Assembly (NCBI GenBank): GCA_037893225.1
Contig: JAZGUH010000376.1
Location: 372,001 to 436,000 of the forward strand
Origin: Hippasteria phrygiana
Taxonomy: Eukaryota; Echinodermata; Asteroidea; Valvatida; Goniasteridae
Reading direction: 5' to 3'
Length of the DNA stretch: 64,000 nucleotides
Of the stretch, positions 54,347 through 64,000 are shown piece by piece. A model generated the notes under the pieces. It saw nothing but the letters and a program-made list of their open reading frames with translations. It was not told where the DNA came from and searched no databases. Numbering within the stretch: position 1 is the stretch's first letter; every line of letters starts with the position of its first letter. Position numbers and translations under genes: made by a program.

Positions 54347-55184
54347 CACAGCTGCAGAACTGTTTGAAATTAGACTAGTGTTGCGTCCTATAATGGGGGA
54401 CTCATCAAGTGGGTTTCTTGAAAGTGCACCCACCACCCTGCATTAGCCTTTCAAAAGATCCCTGCATGTAAAAACAGCTTGCCTATATAAGATACCGTTA
54501 GTTACTCAGTTGCAATAATACAGTTTCTTGAATCCTGTACGTACCTAGAACCTCTACGATAGGAAATCGAAGCTATAAAGCCATAGGCCTATGGGCTCCG
54601 TGCGTCACCAAAAGAGGGCACTGTCCACATAGCAACCGCACTTCCATGGGGAGTACATCGCTGGTATTACGCACTGTGCTTCACGTTCATTTGATACTCG
54701 TATACCAGTGGGATTGCTTTGTCTGTTTGGCGACTCTCAATAATATCATAGCGGGAACCAGACACTTAAATTGAAGTCAGGTAAGATGGCATCGATATTG
54801 ACCCCCCAACTCGCCCTTTTGTTTTCGCTGAGGGGGTAGTTGTGCACGGAGCCCATAGCTCCTGTGCATTCATTTTAGACTTTTGTAGTAAACTAGTAAT
54901 GACAATAAAAACATTCTGTAAAGCACATAAACACTGTACCATACATAGCATAACAAATAGAGAAGAAATCACAGCAAAGAGTCAAAATTTAAATCACCCT
55001 TAGTTTCGATCAAAACAATCTGAGGTTAAAAAGTTTGAAAGAAAGATGTCAATTAAAACCCTAACCCTTCAGGGTATTTTGGCTAGAAACCCTGCCAGAC
55101 GCATGAGATTGCATACTTTGTCACATTGACTTGTGTGCGGATCCGGAGTGCAGCAAGGTCAAGCTGTCAGCACAGATGTACGTG
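54347..55184. other. No gene recognised
   Basis: Unique DNA with some CpG-rich patches (54541-54720). Confidence 0.4.
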
Positions 55185-55400
55185 CACTGTATATATCTCC
55201 GAGGACAAGAGAAGAAAGGAAACACAAAGAAACCTTTCAGTCCTCGAATGTAGAGTCTTTTGTTGAAATCGGTCCTCGAACGTAAGGATACGTGCTTAGT
55301 CTATGGGGGTTGGTTATATTAAAGGAACAATAGGAAACACAAAGCATTGTCCTCGGACGTATTGGGGAAGTACGACTACGTGCACTGTGCTGTGTCTGGC
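55185..55400 (+). repeat. CCTCGAACGTA repeat, copy 1
   Basis: ATCGGTCCTCGAACGTA, GCTTAGTCTATGGGG and GGAAACACAAAGCATTGTCC match 63390-63570 in order. CCTCG(A/G)(A/G) words recur within each copy. Confidence 0.65.
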
Positions 55401-55986
55401 AGGGTTAGGGTTATTCCAAAAAACTAACACTACATTTACATTACAAAATGTAAAGAGAATAAATGAATTGCATCTTTTAATGTACATCTAGAGCCGCACC
55501 AAAGTGGCTTTAGACTCAAATTTGACCTAAAGCAGCAGTGAGTGGGTGTGGCATCCCTGAGTGGACGGATGTTGTATTAAGCTGTGGTCCCAGCTTGTTC
55601 AGAATGAAGCAGGTGTTGCCGGTGTTGCCAGCCCAGAATGCCAAGGGTTGACCTGAATAAAAGGAGGCTAAAGAAACGATGTTCGGTTTACAGCCTACTG
55701 AATCAAAAAATTCACTTTTCAATTCTTTGCGACACTGACTCAGTTTAAAAAAAAAAAAATTGTCACTGACGTTTGGAGAAATAGATGTTGTGTACATGAA
55801 TTGTAATTAATAAAAGTCAGATTACATATGTTTTGTGAGACGTCTAAGCAAACAACCTCATCAGTTTGAATCAGTGTAATTTGAGTAACAGTTCAAATCA
55901 GGATATTGTTCAGCTATCAAACACATTCCAAAACGGTTTCCAGAGAGATTTTAGCAGTAGATGAAGCACTGACCTCTTTCTCTGGG
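55401..55986. other. No gene recognised
   Basis: AT-rich unique DNA. Confidence 0.4.
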
Positions 55987-56283
55987 GTTAAAGGTAGTGT
56001 ACACGATTGGTAATCCTCAATTTTTTTTACTGAATTATTACGATATACCTTACTAGACTGTAATTTAATAGAAGTCTCAATCTTCCTGTAAAATGATGGC
56101 ACCAGGTGTGCTGTTGTTGTCAAGAAAAGTGGAAATGAATATCGTTTTCCAACGATTTCCAGCTGGAAATCGTTGGAAAACTGCCCTGTAGCCATTAGTC
56201 AAGGCGCGCGTGGCTACTAACCCCCAAATCCGCCCATTTCTGAAAATTGCAACAATGACCAATCATGTACACTGCCTTTAAGT
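55987..56283. mobile_element. AAAGGTAGTGTACA-family MITE, internally deleted copy
   Basis: Both ends are present (TTAAAGGTAGTGTACACGAT, ATCATGTACACTGCCTTTAA). The 36-bp palindrome is perfectly kept at 56145-56180, but much of the GC-rich half is missing. Confidence 0.8.
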
Positions 56284-56552
56284 TTACCTAAATCCCATCA
56301 TTATTCCATGGTCATTCCAACCAGGCTTCTCCCCCCCCCCCCCCCCCCCCCCCAGCCCTCATTGACCTGCCCTGACTGATTTTCCAAATGATAAGTGATT
56401 AGGTTGTCGCCAAGTTGTCGGTTGATCACGTATCATTTCATAATTTCTTTTGCAAGAGAATGATTGCCTGAGGTGTATTTTGGGTGAAGCAGTGAACTTG
56501 AAGGTTATCCAGTTTGAAGTGTGCACAAACTGTGGGAGTACTGTAGGTGTAC
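56284..56552. other. No gene; poly-C at about 56330-56353
   Basis: Unique DNA around a C tract. Confidence 0.45.
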
Positions 56553-56822
56553 AATAAGCCATTTGCGAGTTAAATTTGAATAACATCTAGTACACTGATG
56601 TGTTTAAAATGCTTTGCACATTTTAACTTTGAATACCCATTATGAACAATGTATTGGTGCTAAGCGTCTCTTACGTAACTATGCAAGAGCTTGCCCTGAA
56701 TCATGTGATATAGCAACAATGTCTTTAATTGGTCTGGAGAATTCAAAGTTAAAATGTGGCAAGCATTTGGAGCAAGTCAGTGTACCAGATGTTATTCAAA
56801 TTTAACTCGCAAATGGCTTATT
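56553..56822. mobile_element. 270-bp MITE with long inverted arms (AATAAGCCATTTGCGAG)
   Basis: AATAAGCCATTTGCGAGTTA at 56553 is inverted at the right end (to 56822). The arms remain related for about 90 bp each, leaving only a short centre. Confidence 0.75.
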
Positions 56823-57127
56823 TCAGCCTGTGTTCAGTTTGGTCCAACCTGCAGCAACTATACTGGTAATAGGCGTGAGTGAACACAGAGAAAGACTGAG
56901 CTTGACTGCATACAGTACCAAGGCCACCAGTTGTTTGCAGTGTTTTTAGCCAGACTGTTTGGCTGTCTAATCGGAGAAAGCATATTCAAACAATGTTGAA
57001 GCTTTTGGAACAAACTAATGAAAATTATTTGGTAATGACTTTCCTTCTCTCCTTTTTGTTTTTGATAAAAAAAAAATAAATAATAATCCCACTTTATTTT
57101 TCATACTTATATTGGTTGGTTTTTCAG
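56823..57127. other. No gene; intron-like
   Basis: AT-rich, ending in a pyrimidine-rich acceptor. Confidence 0.4.
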
Positions 57128-57294
57128 AAATGTGTCACTATTCGTTTTTGGACGAACAGTTCACCTTCACAGCTACAGACCAAAGCTGAGCATTATGCCC
57201 CCTTAGGACTTACGTATGAGTTGCATACAAATATCTTTCCTGGACCAGAGGCCCTAACAAGTAGCCGACAAAGATCCTTCCTATCATTCAGATT
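57128..57294 (+). CDS. Candidate internal exon of an unidentified host gene
   Basis: Acceptor TTGGTTTTTCAG (to 57127) and consensus donor ATT|GTAAGT (57295). 167 nt; one frame is open throughout (55 codons plus 2 nt, beginning KCVTIRFWTN), the other two carry stops. Less AT-rich than its flanks. No domain recognised; an untranslated exon is possible. Confidence 0.35.
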
Positions 57295-57300
57295 GTAAGT

Positions 57301-57883
57301 CCACATTATCAGATTATTGCCCAGTTATAGCTACAAGTAGTTAGTTGATGATATCTGCCATGCTTACTTATTGCTTGACTGTGGGTCGTGCACCATTGAC
57401 TATGAGACAGCGTGTTTATCCTCTTTAAATCTTTCGGAAATCTGGGGCCTTACTGATGAACAGTACCTTGGCTGCTCACCAGCTGTTGCTTATAGTGTTA
57501 GTGAGAACATACGTAGATGATTAGGAATACAATTTAGACCAGGGGTTCATGTACAATGCACATTTTATATGTTCAGAACTCTGTAAACAGATGAAAGGGT
57601 GTTTCATATTTGGAATTTAAAATGGACACGGCCATTAAGAGAAATTTTCAACTATATGCATCCAAAATGTTCAACTATATGCATCCAAAATTTTATCAAA
57701 TTTCCCCAAGTCACACCCTTACCCAAACACACCAAAATCCCCATTTTTACACCACTATTAGTTCACACCATTTAATCCAAGCTATGAATTTGCATGAGGA
57801 TTTGCAATCCATGGTATGGGAACAAGTGATTAGGGAAGGTCTTGAGACACACATTGGGTTTCTTTCTTTTTCACCAGGGCTAC
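57301..57883. other. No gene recognised
   Basis: Intron-like AT-rich DNA. Confidence 0.4.
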
Positions 57884-58464
57884 TTAAACGTAGTGTACAC
57901 GATTGGTAATCCTCCAATTTTTTTTTATACTAAATTATTACGAAATACCTTACTAGACTAAGTTAATATAAAAGTAGTCTCAATCATCCTGTGAAATGAT
58001 GGCACCAGGTATGCTGACGTTTTCAAGAAAAGTGGAAATTTATATCATTGTTGTTCGGCCAAACAATCGTTGGAAAACTGCCCTCTATTGACTGAATGTA
58101 GTTAATCTGTGTTGTGTCTAAAATGGGTTAACAATCCGAAAACGGGTGCACGCGTAGTGTACCGAAGCGATGCGTTGTAACCAGTGCATGCAGTGGATCT
58201 TGGATGTTCCGCTCGGCCCTCGGCCTATGTGACCAATTGAAAACGATCCCATTTAAGAAAATTGGGCTATTTTACAAGAGGGCGCTATAACAAATGTCGC
58301 CCGGCGTTTGAAAACGAATGCCGTTTTTCTCTCGTATTATCGCCATCCAAGAATGCAAAACTTTGAACAGGTCAGTGAAATGATATTTCCTATAAAATAC
58401 TAACCCCCAAATCCACCCATTTCTGAAAATTGCAACAATGACCAATCATGTACACTACGTTTAA
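57884..58464. mobile_element. AAAGGTAGTGTACA-family MITE, long copy
   Basis: Starts TTAAACGTAGTGTACACGAT and ends ATCATGTACACTACGTTTAA. It has an extra CpG-rich middle (58141-58290); the palindrome has decayed. Confidence 0.8.
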
Positions 58465-59021
58465 GAAAGGGTGCATATTTTCCTACCACATACCAAATAT
58501 GAAAAAAATTCAGACATCATTCTCTAATTGCTTTTGGCGTTCTTTGTGTCAAGTAGGCTATCTAAACAGTCTAGCACTCAGCACCACAACCCTCCTGCTC
58601 TAGATGCAGAGTGTGATTTTCACTCTAACATTACCTCACTAGTCGGTGTCGGTGGCATTTGTCATGTGACTCGTAATTCCGGTACCTTGAGCATGGTGGA
58701 GGTACGAGATTGTACAGAGGGGAGCAATGCCCTTTTTGTGAATTGAACAGCTTTTAAAAAGCTGGTTATCCGTGTTTCAAATGAATAAACAAATATATGT
58801 CTAGGGGGAATTGAGATTTCTGATTTCAAACAAACTTGTAGACGTTGTATTCCATCGCCTTCATCCGTTACCTTACATGTACATGTACATGTACATGTCC
58901 CTCGAGCAATTGAGAGGATGTTTTTTTTCTTCAGACTTAACTAATCCCAAAGTTACACAGGCCTAAATGAAAACCTAGAATTATATGTGACCTGGCATGG
59001 TGACCGCACGAAATGAATGGG
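58465..59021. other. Weak exon-like patch; (TACATG)n repeat
   Basis: 58564-58695 is open and coding-like (ITSLVGVGGICHVTRNSG) between TCTAAACAG and GAG|GTACGAG, but the acceptor lacks a pyrimidine tract. TACATGTACATG repeats at about 58873-58898. Confidence 0.3.
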
Positions 59022-59290
59022 AAGTCACTGCATTCTGTGTTACAAGCAGTTACAGCAATTTACTGCCAAGTCATTTTTGGGTTTTTCACATTTTTGCATT
59101 AGAAAAGCTGTAGGCCTATTGTATCATACCCTGAAGTTTTAAAACTAAATTCCGTCTCAAAATATTTTATGGGGAAGATTTCTTTTTTTGAAGTGTGCAT
59201 GTACAGTTCACTAACTTTGAGCTTCATTTTCTTAAAACAAGAGGTCAAGACTCTGACGGCTTCGAAAGGTTATAGCAGGGCCTACATATG
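59022..59290 (+). repeat. Dispersed repeat shared with 39538-39740
   Basis: Same ordered phrases with insertions. Confidence 0.6.
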
Positions 59291-59584
59291 ACCTACAGCA
59301 ACACATAATACATCAAATTAAAGCTTATTGCTTGTACTTGTAGGCAATACCATAATCTCAATATTCAAGTCTGGCTACTTTCCTCTTTTTTCGTGGGGAC
59401 AGTTATAATGGTTTGGGTAGTTTTAGCATACACATGCAACACATCTTGGGATAGACCTTTTACATCTTTGTGCAAATGTATCCCTGCACTGTGAAGCTGA
59501 TTGACAGGCCACTCTGAAATTACCCCCTCCCCAGCCTCTCCCCTCTCTCTGCTGCACACTTTGAACAAGGTATCTGACTGTCCA
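59291..59584. other. No gene recognised
   Basis: Unique DNA. Confidence 0.4.
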
Positions 59585-59857
59585 ATGCCAGGTGGGTCAT
59601 TCTATAAATTTGGGGTCCAATTTTGGTGTACCCCGTTACATCTGACATGTATAAGATTTTGCAATTCAGGACACATTCTTTATTGCCTTCTATCTCTAAG
59701 AGTGATTATGTATAGCAAAGTACATGTACCTGCCAAACAAGTAAAAAATAGTGTGAAGTCAATTTTAATGATACTTCATGGATCAGGTGTAACAGTGACC
59801 AAAAAATGTCACACTTTTGTACCCCAAATTTATAGAATGACCCAGGTGCGAATTATT
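59585..59857. mobile_element. GGGTCATTCTATAAATTTGGGG-ended MITE
   Basis: GGGTCATTCTATAAATTTGG (59592) is inverted at the right end (CCAAATTTATAGAATGACCC, to about 59843). This is the uninterrupted counterpart of 19793-20466. Confidence 0.75.
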
Positions 59858-60399
59858 ATCTTGCAGCAGTGGCCCTATGGATCATGGAACAGAGGAGCTG
59901 GGCTTTTGACACATTTTCCATGGGATTAGACATGGATCGAGTGTCAAGTGTGTACATCTTGGAATGCAAGTGATTTCTTTGTCAATTGTATAATTGTTGC
60001 ACTTGATGTAATCTGGTAACCTGCTGATTCTTTTTGAAGTCCTACAGCTATAGCTTTCTGTATGCCATCGCCCTTAATTTCTCAGTATGAGTATGTGTAG
60101 AAAGGCCCGTGCCTCATTCGAACTCTTATCCTGGACTGAACTAAACTGCCAGCCATTGTTGTCCAACTACCTGCAGTCTTGGACTGATTTTCAGCTTCTT
60201 TCAGATGTAATACAACTTCTGCTGACAATAACAGGCTTCCTTGCTTTCCCCCAGGTAGCCCCACTGCAATTATAATACCTCCCCCTTCCATTGAAATTCC
60301 TGCCAGCTGTTGAAAGCGGAGGCACTTTAGAGTATGATTTCCTTTACTTGTAAAGAGGACCAATGGGATGGAATCACTTTGGGAAAAGTACTTGTCTAA
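59858..60399. other. No gene recognised
   Basis: Unique DNA. Confidence 0.4.
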
Positions 60400-61077
60400 A
60401 GCCCTGTCCGCACTGGACTTATTTTGGTAAAATTTACCGAGACGATGGGTACTTTTCCCATTTTAAGTCCAGTGCGGACAGCCTAGGACGTTTTCCTCTC
60501 AGTTACTTTTCATGAGTCCAGCGGTTACTTCTACCGGCCAACTGCTGCCCAGGAAAACTGACCAGGTAACTTTTCCCGAGACGATAAGTCCAGTGCGGAC
60601 AGTGCGAGTCGGTAAAAGCGGCTCAGGAAAGCGTACATCCGGACCGAGCGCGAGGTCATGCTACACTGGGACACCACGCATGCGCTTTGCATTGCTTCAC
60701 CGCGGTGCGGTGCACGTGGCAAGTTTCCAAATTCCAGTGCGTTTTTGTTCCTTTTTTGTCTGCAATCATGGCAGATATTATTATTGATACAGTCAGAAGT
60801 TTGATTGGTGCTAATCGATGTAGTCCTATATGTACACATGCAGCCGGAAAAATGAAAAGGCACGCGTGATTTGGGTCAATCGTGTCAATGTAGTAAGGTC
60901 ACGCAAAGCGCCCCCATGCTTCCTTATATTGACAGCTCGGTTACTTCTCCCACGGTCTCGGTAAAATTTTCCCGTGTCGAAAGTCCAAGTGCGGACAGTG
61001 GTCACATTTGACCATTTTTCATTTTACCATCGTCTCGGTAAAACCTTCCGAAAAATAAGTCCAGTGCGGACACGGCT
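60400..61077. mobile_element. AGCCSTGTCC-family element, copy at 60 kb
   Basis: AGCCCTGTCCGCACTGGACT to GTGCGGACACGGCT, flanked on both sides by TAA (60397-60399, 61078-61080). Collinear with 22121-22744 plus extra middle sequence. Confidence 0.8.
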
Positions 61078-61280
61078 TAAGGATAAAAGCAGGAGGGTGT
61101 GGGTTCGGGTCCCACCTGAGTGATTTTTTCCCAAATAATCTCTTTCCGGACAACACTGAGTATACAGTGTTTTATAAACAAACACGTCAGTGAAGGGCAA
61201 AACCCATATTGAATTTACATCATCCCGACTCAAATTTCATCTTATGAAAAGATACATGTAGCTTAAGCGCTGCATTGTAA
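61078..61280. repeat. tRNA-like B-box fragment (SINE remnant)
   Basis: GTGGGTTCGGGTCCCACCTG near 61100-61119 forms a T-arm with a B-box core; nothing else of the SINE was resolved. Confidence 0.4.
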
Positions 61281-61622
61281 AGCCGTGTCCGCATTGGACT
61301 TTTTTTGTAAAACATACAGAGAGTCGGACTGTTGTCAACTTGTCCAAATTAAGTCCAGTGCGGACAGCCAGTAAACTTTACAAAAGTCAAGTGTCAATCG
61401 TCGGTTGTCTCTTGTCTGTTGATCCCTCTGCAGCGGCAACTTTTTCAGAGCCAACCCTGTAGCGGAAGAGTTACGTGGCAGTTTTATGTTGCTTGACAAC
61501 TGCAAAATGTACTCGGCCAAGGACTTTCCGCGACTGAGCTGTGTGCAATCCAAGTGCAGACGCATGGAAGAATAACCACAGTGGAATGTTAACAATAGTT
61601 TTAGTCCAATGCGAACATGGCT
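61281..61622. mobile_element. AGCCGTGTCC-family MITE, short subfamily
   Basis: AGCCGTGTCCGCATTGGACT to AGTCCAATGCGAACATGGCT; TAA on the left flank. This subfamily matches the truncated copy at 16678. Confidence 0.75.
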
Positions 61623-62469
61623 TTGTTCTTTGTTTGTATAAGGACAGCCACTTGTGTTTGACAAGCTGGAAAGGAATGTTGACAACAAACTGTAAAGTTA
61701 CAATTCCAACTGGTATTATTTCTAGTAATACAGGGCTCTAACAGTGCTGCTTATTACATTGTTGATGAGGCATAACATTGTTATTATTGCTCAAGAACCA
61801 TTAATGAAAATATTTAAGTAAGGTACCCCCATCATAATTAACATGAAAAGTATCCATTGTCATACAATATGTAAGTGACTGAATTTCCGTGATCTGTTCA
61901 CAGTCCAAGTAGACTGTGTGTGCACAGTAACAGCTTCTGAGTTTCTACGGTTTTTCATCGTTTGAAGGATGTAGTCTGTGTAAGCAAGTGTTACGTGCAT
62001 GATAAGGTAATGGACATTTTTTGGGTCCAATGTACTGCAGTGTTGTCCAGGTCTGAGTTTGAAGCAACAATTACAAAAAGGTACACTGATGAAGTCTAAA
62101 GCTAGAACAATCTAAAACTGGAAAAAAAAAATGTGGATTGAGCAAGTCTGGAGTCTGCAGGCATTAGTTTAATACAGTAAAAAGGACTTGGGAATGTAGA
62201 ATCAGTCTACATCATGTACATTTGAGCAAAAGGGACCACATCAATTGGTCCAGAATTGAGCCTGGTGTTTTTTAAAAAGTTTTTAATGTTGGATGAAACT
62301 TGGATCCAATTGAATAGTGCTTTTTTAAATAACAAATCTGTGAAAGTTGGATCTCAGTCCATCATCAGTCACAAGAAAATAGTGAAAAACCATTTGGTTT
62401 TAACTGTGATTTTTGTGCATGTTCAAATGTGCTTATCTTGAATGTTGAAATTGAAACAATCCATATGTT
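61623..62469. other. No gene recognised
   Basis: AT-rich unique DNA. Confidence 0.4.
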
Positions 62470-62897
62470 GGTAATCCTTACCTTTTTGGACCCCGTTCCA
62501 TATAAGAGAACGAAGGAGACAGTTTATGTTTCGGAACTTACCTCAATATTTTGCGATGATACAGGCAGGAAAAGTCACTCTGTGTGCTTCTAAATAGTTC
62601 GCTAAGATATCATGTTGAATATGAGCAAGCTTAATTATGTGGAAAGAGGGCAGGGTTTTGATTTATGAGGGAAATTATGGTGTAAAACGGCAACGTCTCT
62701 GACTGCAAAAAAAGGTAGGAAAGTCACATTTCCTTTGAAAGTGCGTTTCAAAATTACAACAAACGTGAGTTAATCTGAAGAAAAAAAGACTACTTTTGGC
62801 CTGCAAAAGTCACTTTGGTACTGTAAAGTCATTTGCAAAAGTAAGTTTTGAACGGAACTTGTAAAAAAATAGAGGTGTCCTAAAGGTAATGATTACC
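62470..62897. mobile_element. MITE with GGTAATCCTTACCTTT termini
   Basis: GGTAATCCTTACCTTT (62470) pairs with AAAGGTAATGATTACC (to 62897). The body matches 1859-2302 closely, without the inserted fold-back. Confidence 0.7.
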
Positions 62898-63389
62898 CAT
62901 TTTTTGGGGAGGTTTTTAGATAAATTATGTCGTGCATACGAGATAAAAAAATAGATTTGGAAGTCCCTTTAGTGGCTCCGTAGAGCTATAATGAATGGTG
63001 CAAATCCTAAAGGATTGATCAATGTAAGTTCTACATGTATGCTGTAAAGCTTTACATTTAAGCATCATGAATTAAGAAATTCCAAGAACTCTAACGCAAA
63101 GCCACGTGCTTTTGACGCAACTCCCACCAATTTAGTCCTTGAGTGACTGCACTGACTGGGAGTGTTATAATTGGACTGGGCAGCTATCTGCCCTGTAATT
63201 TAACAGGTGTTGACCTTCACCATGGTCTCACCCAAGCCCTGCTAAGTACATGTATTAAATTAAGACAAATCTTACCAGGATTATACAGTGATCCTGAGTT
63301 CGACATCATTATTTTCCTTAAATTTTCTGTAAGAAGGAAATTGGCATTGACAAACTTATTCCTCCATAAGTATGTGTACATGTACTGTA
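62898..63389. other. No gene recognised
   Basis: Unique DNA. Confidence 0.4.
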
Positions 63390-63570
63390 TTACGTTCGAG
63401 GACAAGCGGAGAAAGAAAACACAAAGTAATCTTCGAGAGATGGTCTTTTGTTAAAATCGGTCCTCGAACGTACGACTACGTGCTTAGTCTATGGGGTTTG
63501 GCTTTATTAAAGGAAGAATAGGAAACACAAAGCATTGTCCTCGCGAGTATAGGTAAGTACGACTGTGTGA
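63390..63570 (+). repeat. CCTCGAACGTA repeat, copy 2
   Basis: Collinear with 55185-55400. Confidence 0.65.
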
Positions 63571-64000
63571 ACATGTTAGTCATACTTTCATGCAAATGGT
63601 TTAAAAAGATGTACATGTATAGGCCAAAAATGTTAACATTCTCCACTACGGTTTTCCCTCAAGCTCTTCAAATCTACTACTACAACACCCTCGCCTCTTG
63701 TGCTTCAGTGCAGGATGCATTTGACTAAATATTCGTTATTGAATTTAATGGTGTAATTGACAAATCAATTCAACGTAATTTCCAATTCACAGTTCACACG
63801 TCTGTCACCTTCATGGAATTTTTATGTTATGAATTAAGTACATTCTCCAGCCTGATTAGGCCTAGGTGCAGGGCATTCTGGAATCTGCCGGACCATACTG
63901 TTCGTCAACACTTCACCTCCTTGTTTTGGTTAAATGTGTATCACTTCAAAAGTGTTCTTAATCAAAGTGCACCCAATACTGGATGGAAATCCTTGAAACA
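63571..64000. other. No gene recognised
   Basis: AT-rich unique DNA to the window end. Confidence 0.4.

Overview
The window looks like nuclear DNA of a marine invertebrate, most likely an echinoderm or a related deuterostome. The grounds are indirect: very frequent TACATGTA and TAGGCCTA words, many long poly-G/poly-C tracts, dense short inverted-repeat transposons, Penelope-like and LINE relics, tRNA-derived SINE pieces, and splice-site-bounded exon candidates instead of long host ORFs. No complete host gene can be read. The best host exon candidates are at 45089-45151 (start codon, signal-peptide-like, followed by GTAAGT), 9821-9935 and 57128-57294.

Layout. 1-30 kb: unique AT-rich DNA with many MITE-like elements. 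These include a TTAA-flanked piggyBac-type family at 4164, 9285 and 26437 (and again at 49710), a TGTGACCC family at 13776 and 19094 (and 52656), an AGCCSTGTCC family with 3-bp TWA target duplications at 16678 and 22121 (and 60400 and 61281), a G-rich minisatellite at 7881-8232 and a LINE reverse-transcriptase relic at 27874-28265 (minus). 30-38 kb: a perfect tandem duplication of a 3,954-bp unit, each unit carrying the same mobile element. 38-64 kb: more MITEs, a 30-bp perfect palindrome built of two opposed histone-type 3' stem-loops (46680-46743), nested 3-bp-TSD elements at 47297-49165 and a Penelope-like GIY-YIG relic at 51640-52560.

The unusual item is the element at 30373-32851 (second copy 34327-36805). 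It is 2,479 bp long, with perfect 221-bp terminal inverted repeats beginning AG and ending CT and a 5-bp target duplication TGCAT. It holds two intact intronless genes close together on one strand. Gene 1 (360 aa) has two SAP/HeH-like motifs, a GSGW-containing region that I recognise from proteins lying in front of type-B DNA polymerases in Polinton/adintovirus-like elements, and then a C-terminal membrane anchor where the polymerase would be expected. Gene 2 (214 aa) is a coiled-coil protein with a central hydrophobic hairpin. After gene 2, in the -1 frame entered at an A8 run, lies an open tail with both classical ESCRT late-domain motifs, PPSY and PSAP. A 12-bp hairpin flanked by A8 and T8 ends the unit. 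No polymerase, integrase, protease or capsid gene is present, so the element looks like a miniature, non-autonomous Polinton-related satellite that keeps two possibly membrane-acting cargo genes.

Family assignments were made from memory and by eye, without database searches. Boundaries of degenerate repeats are approximate.
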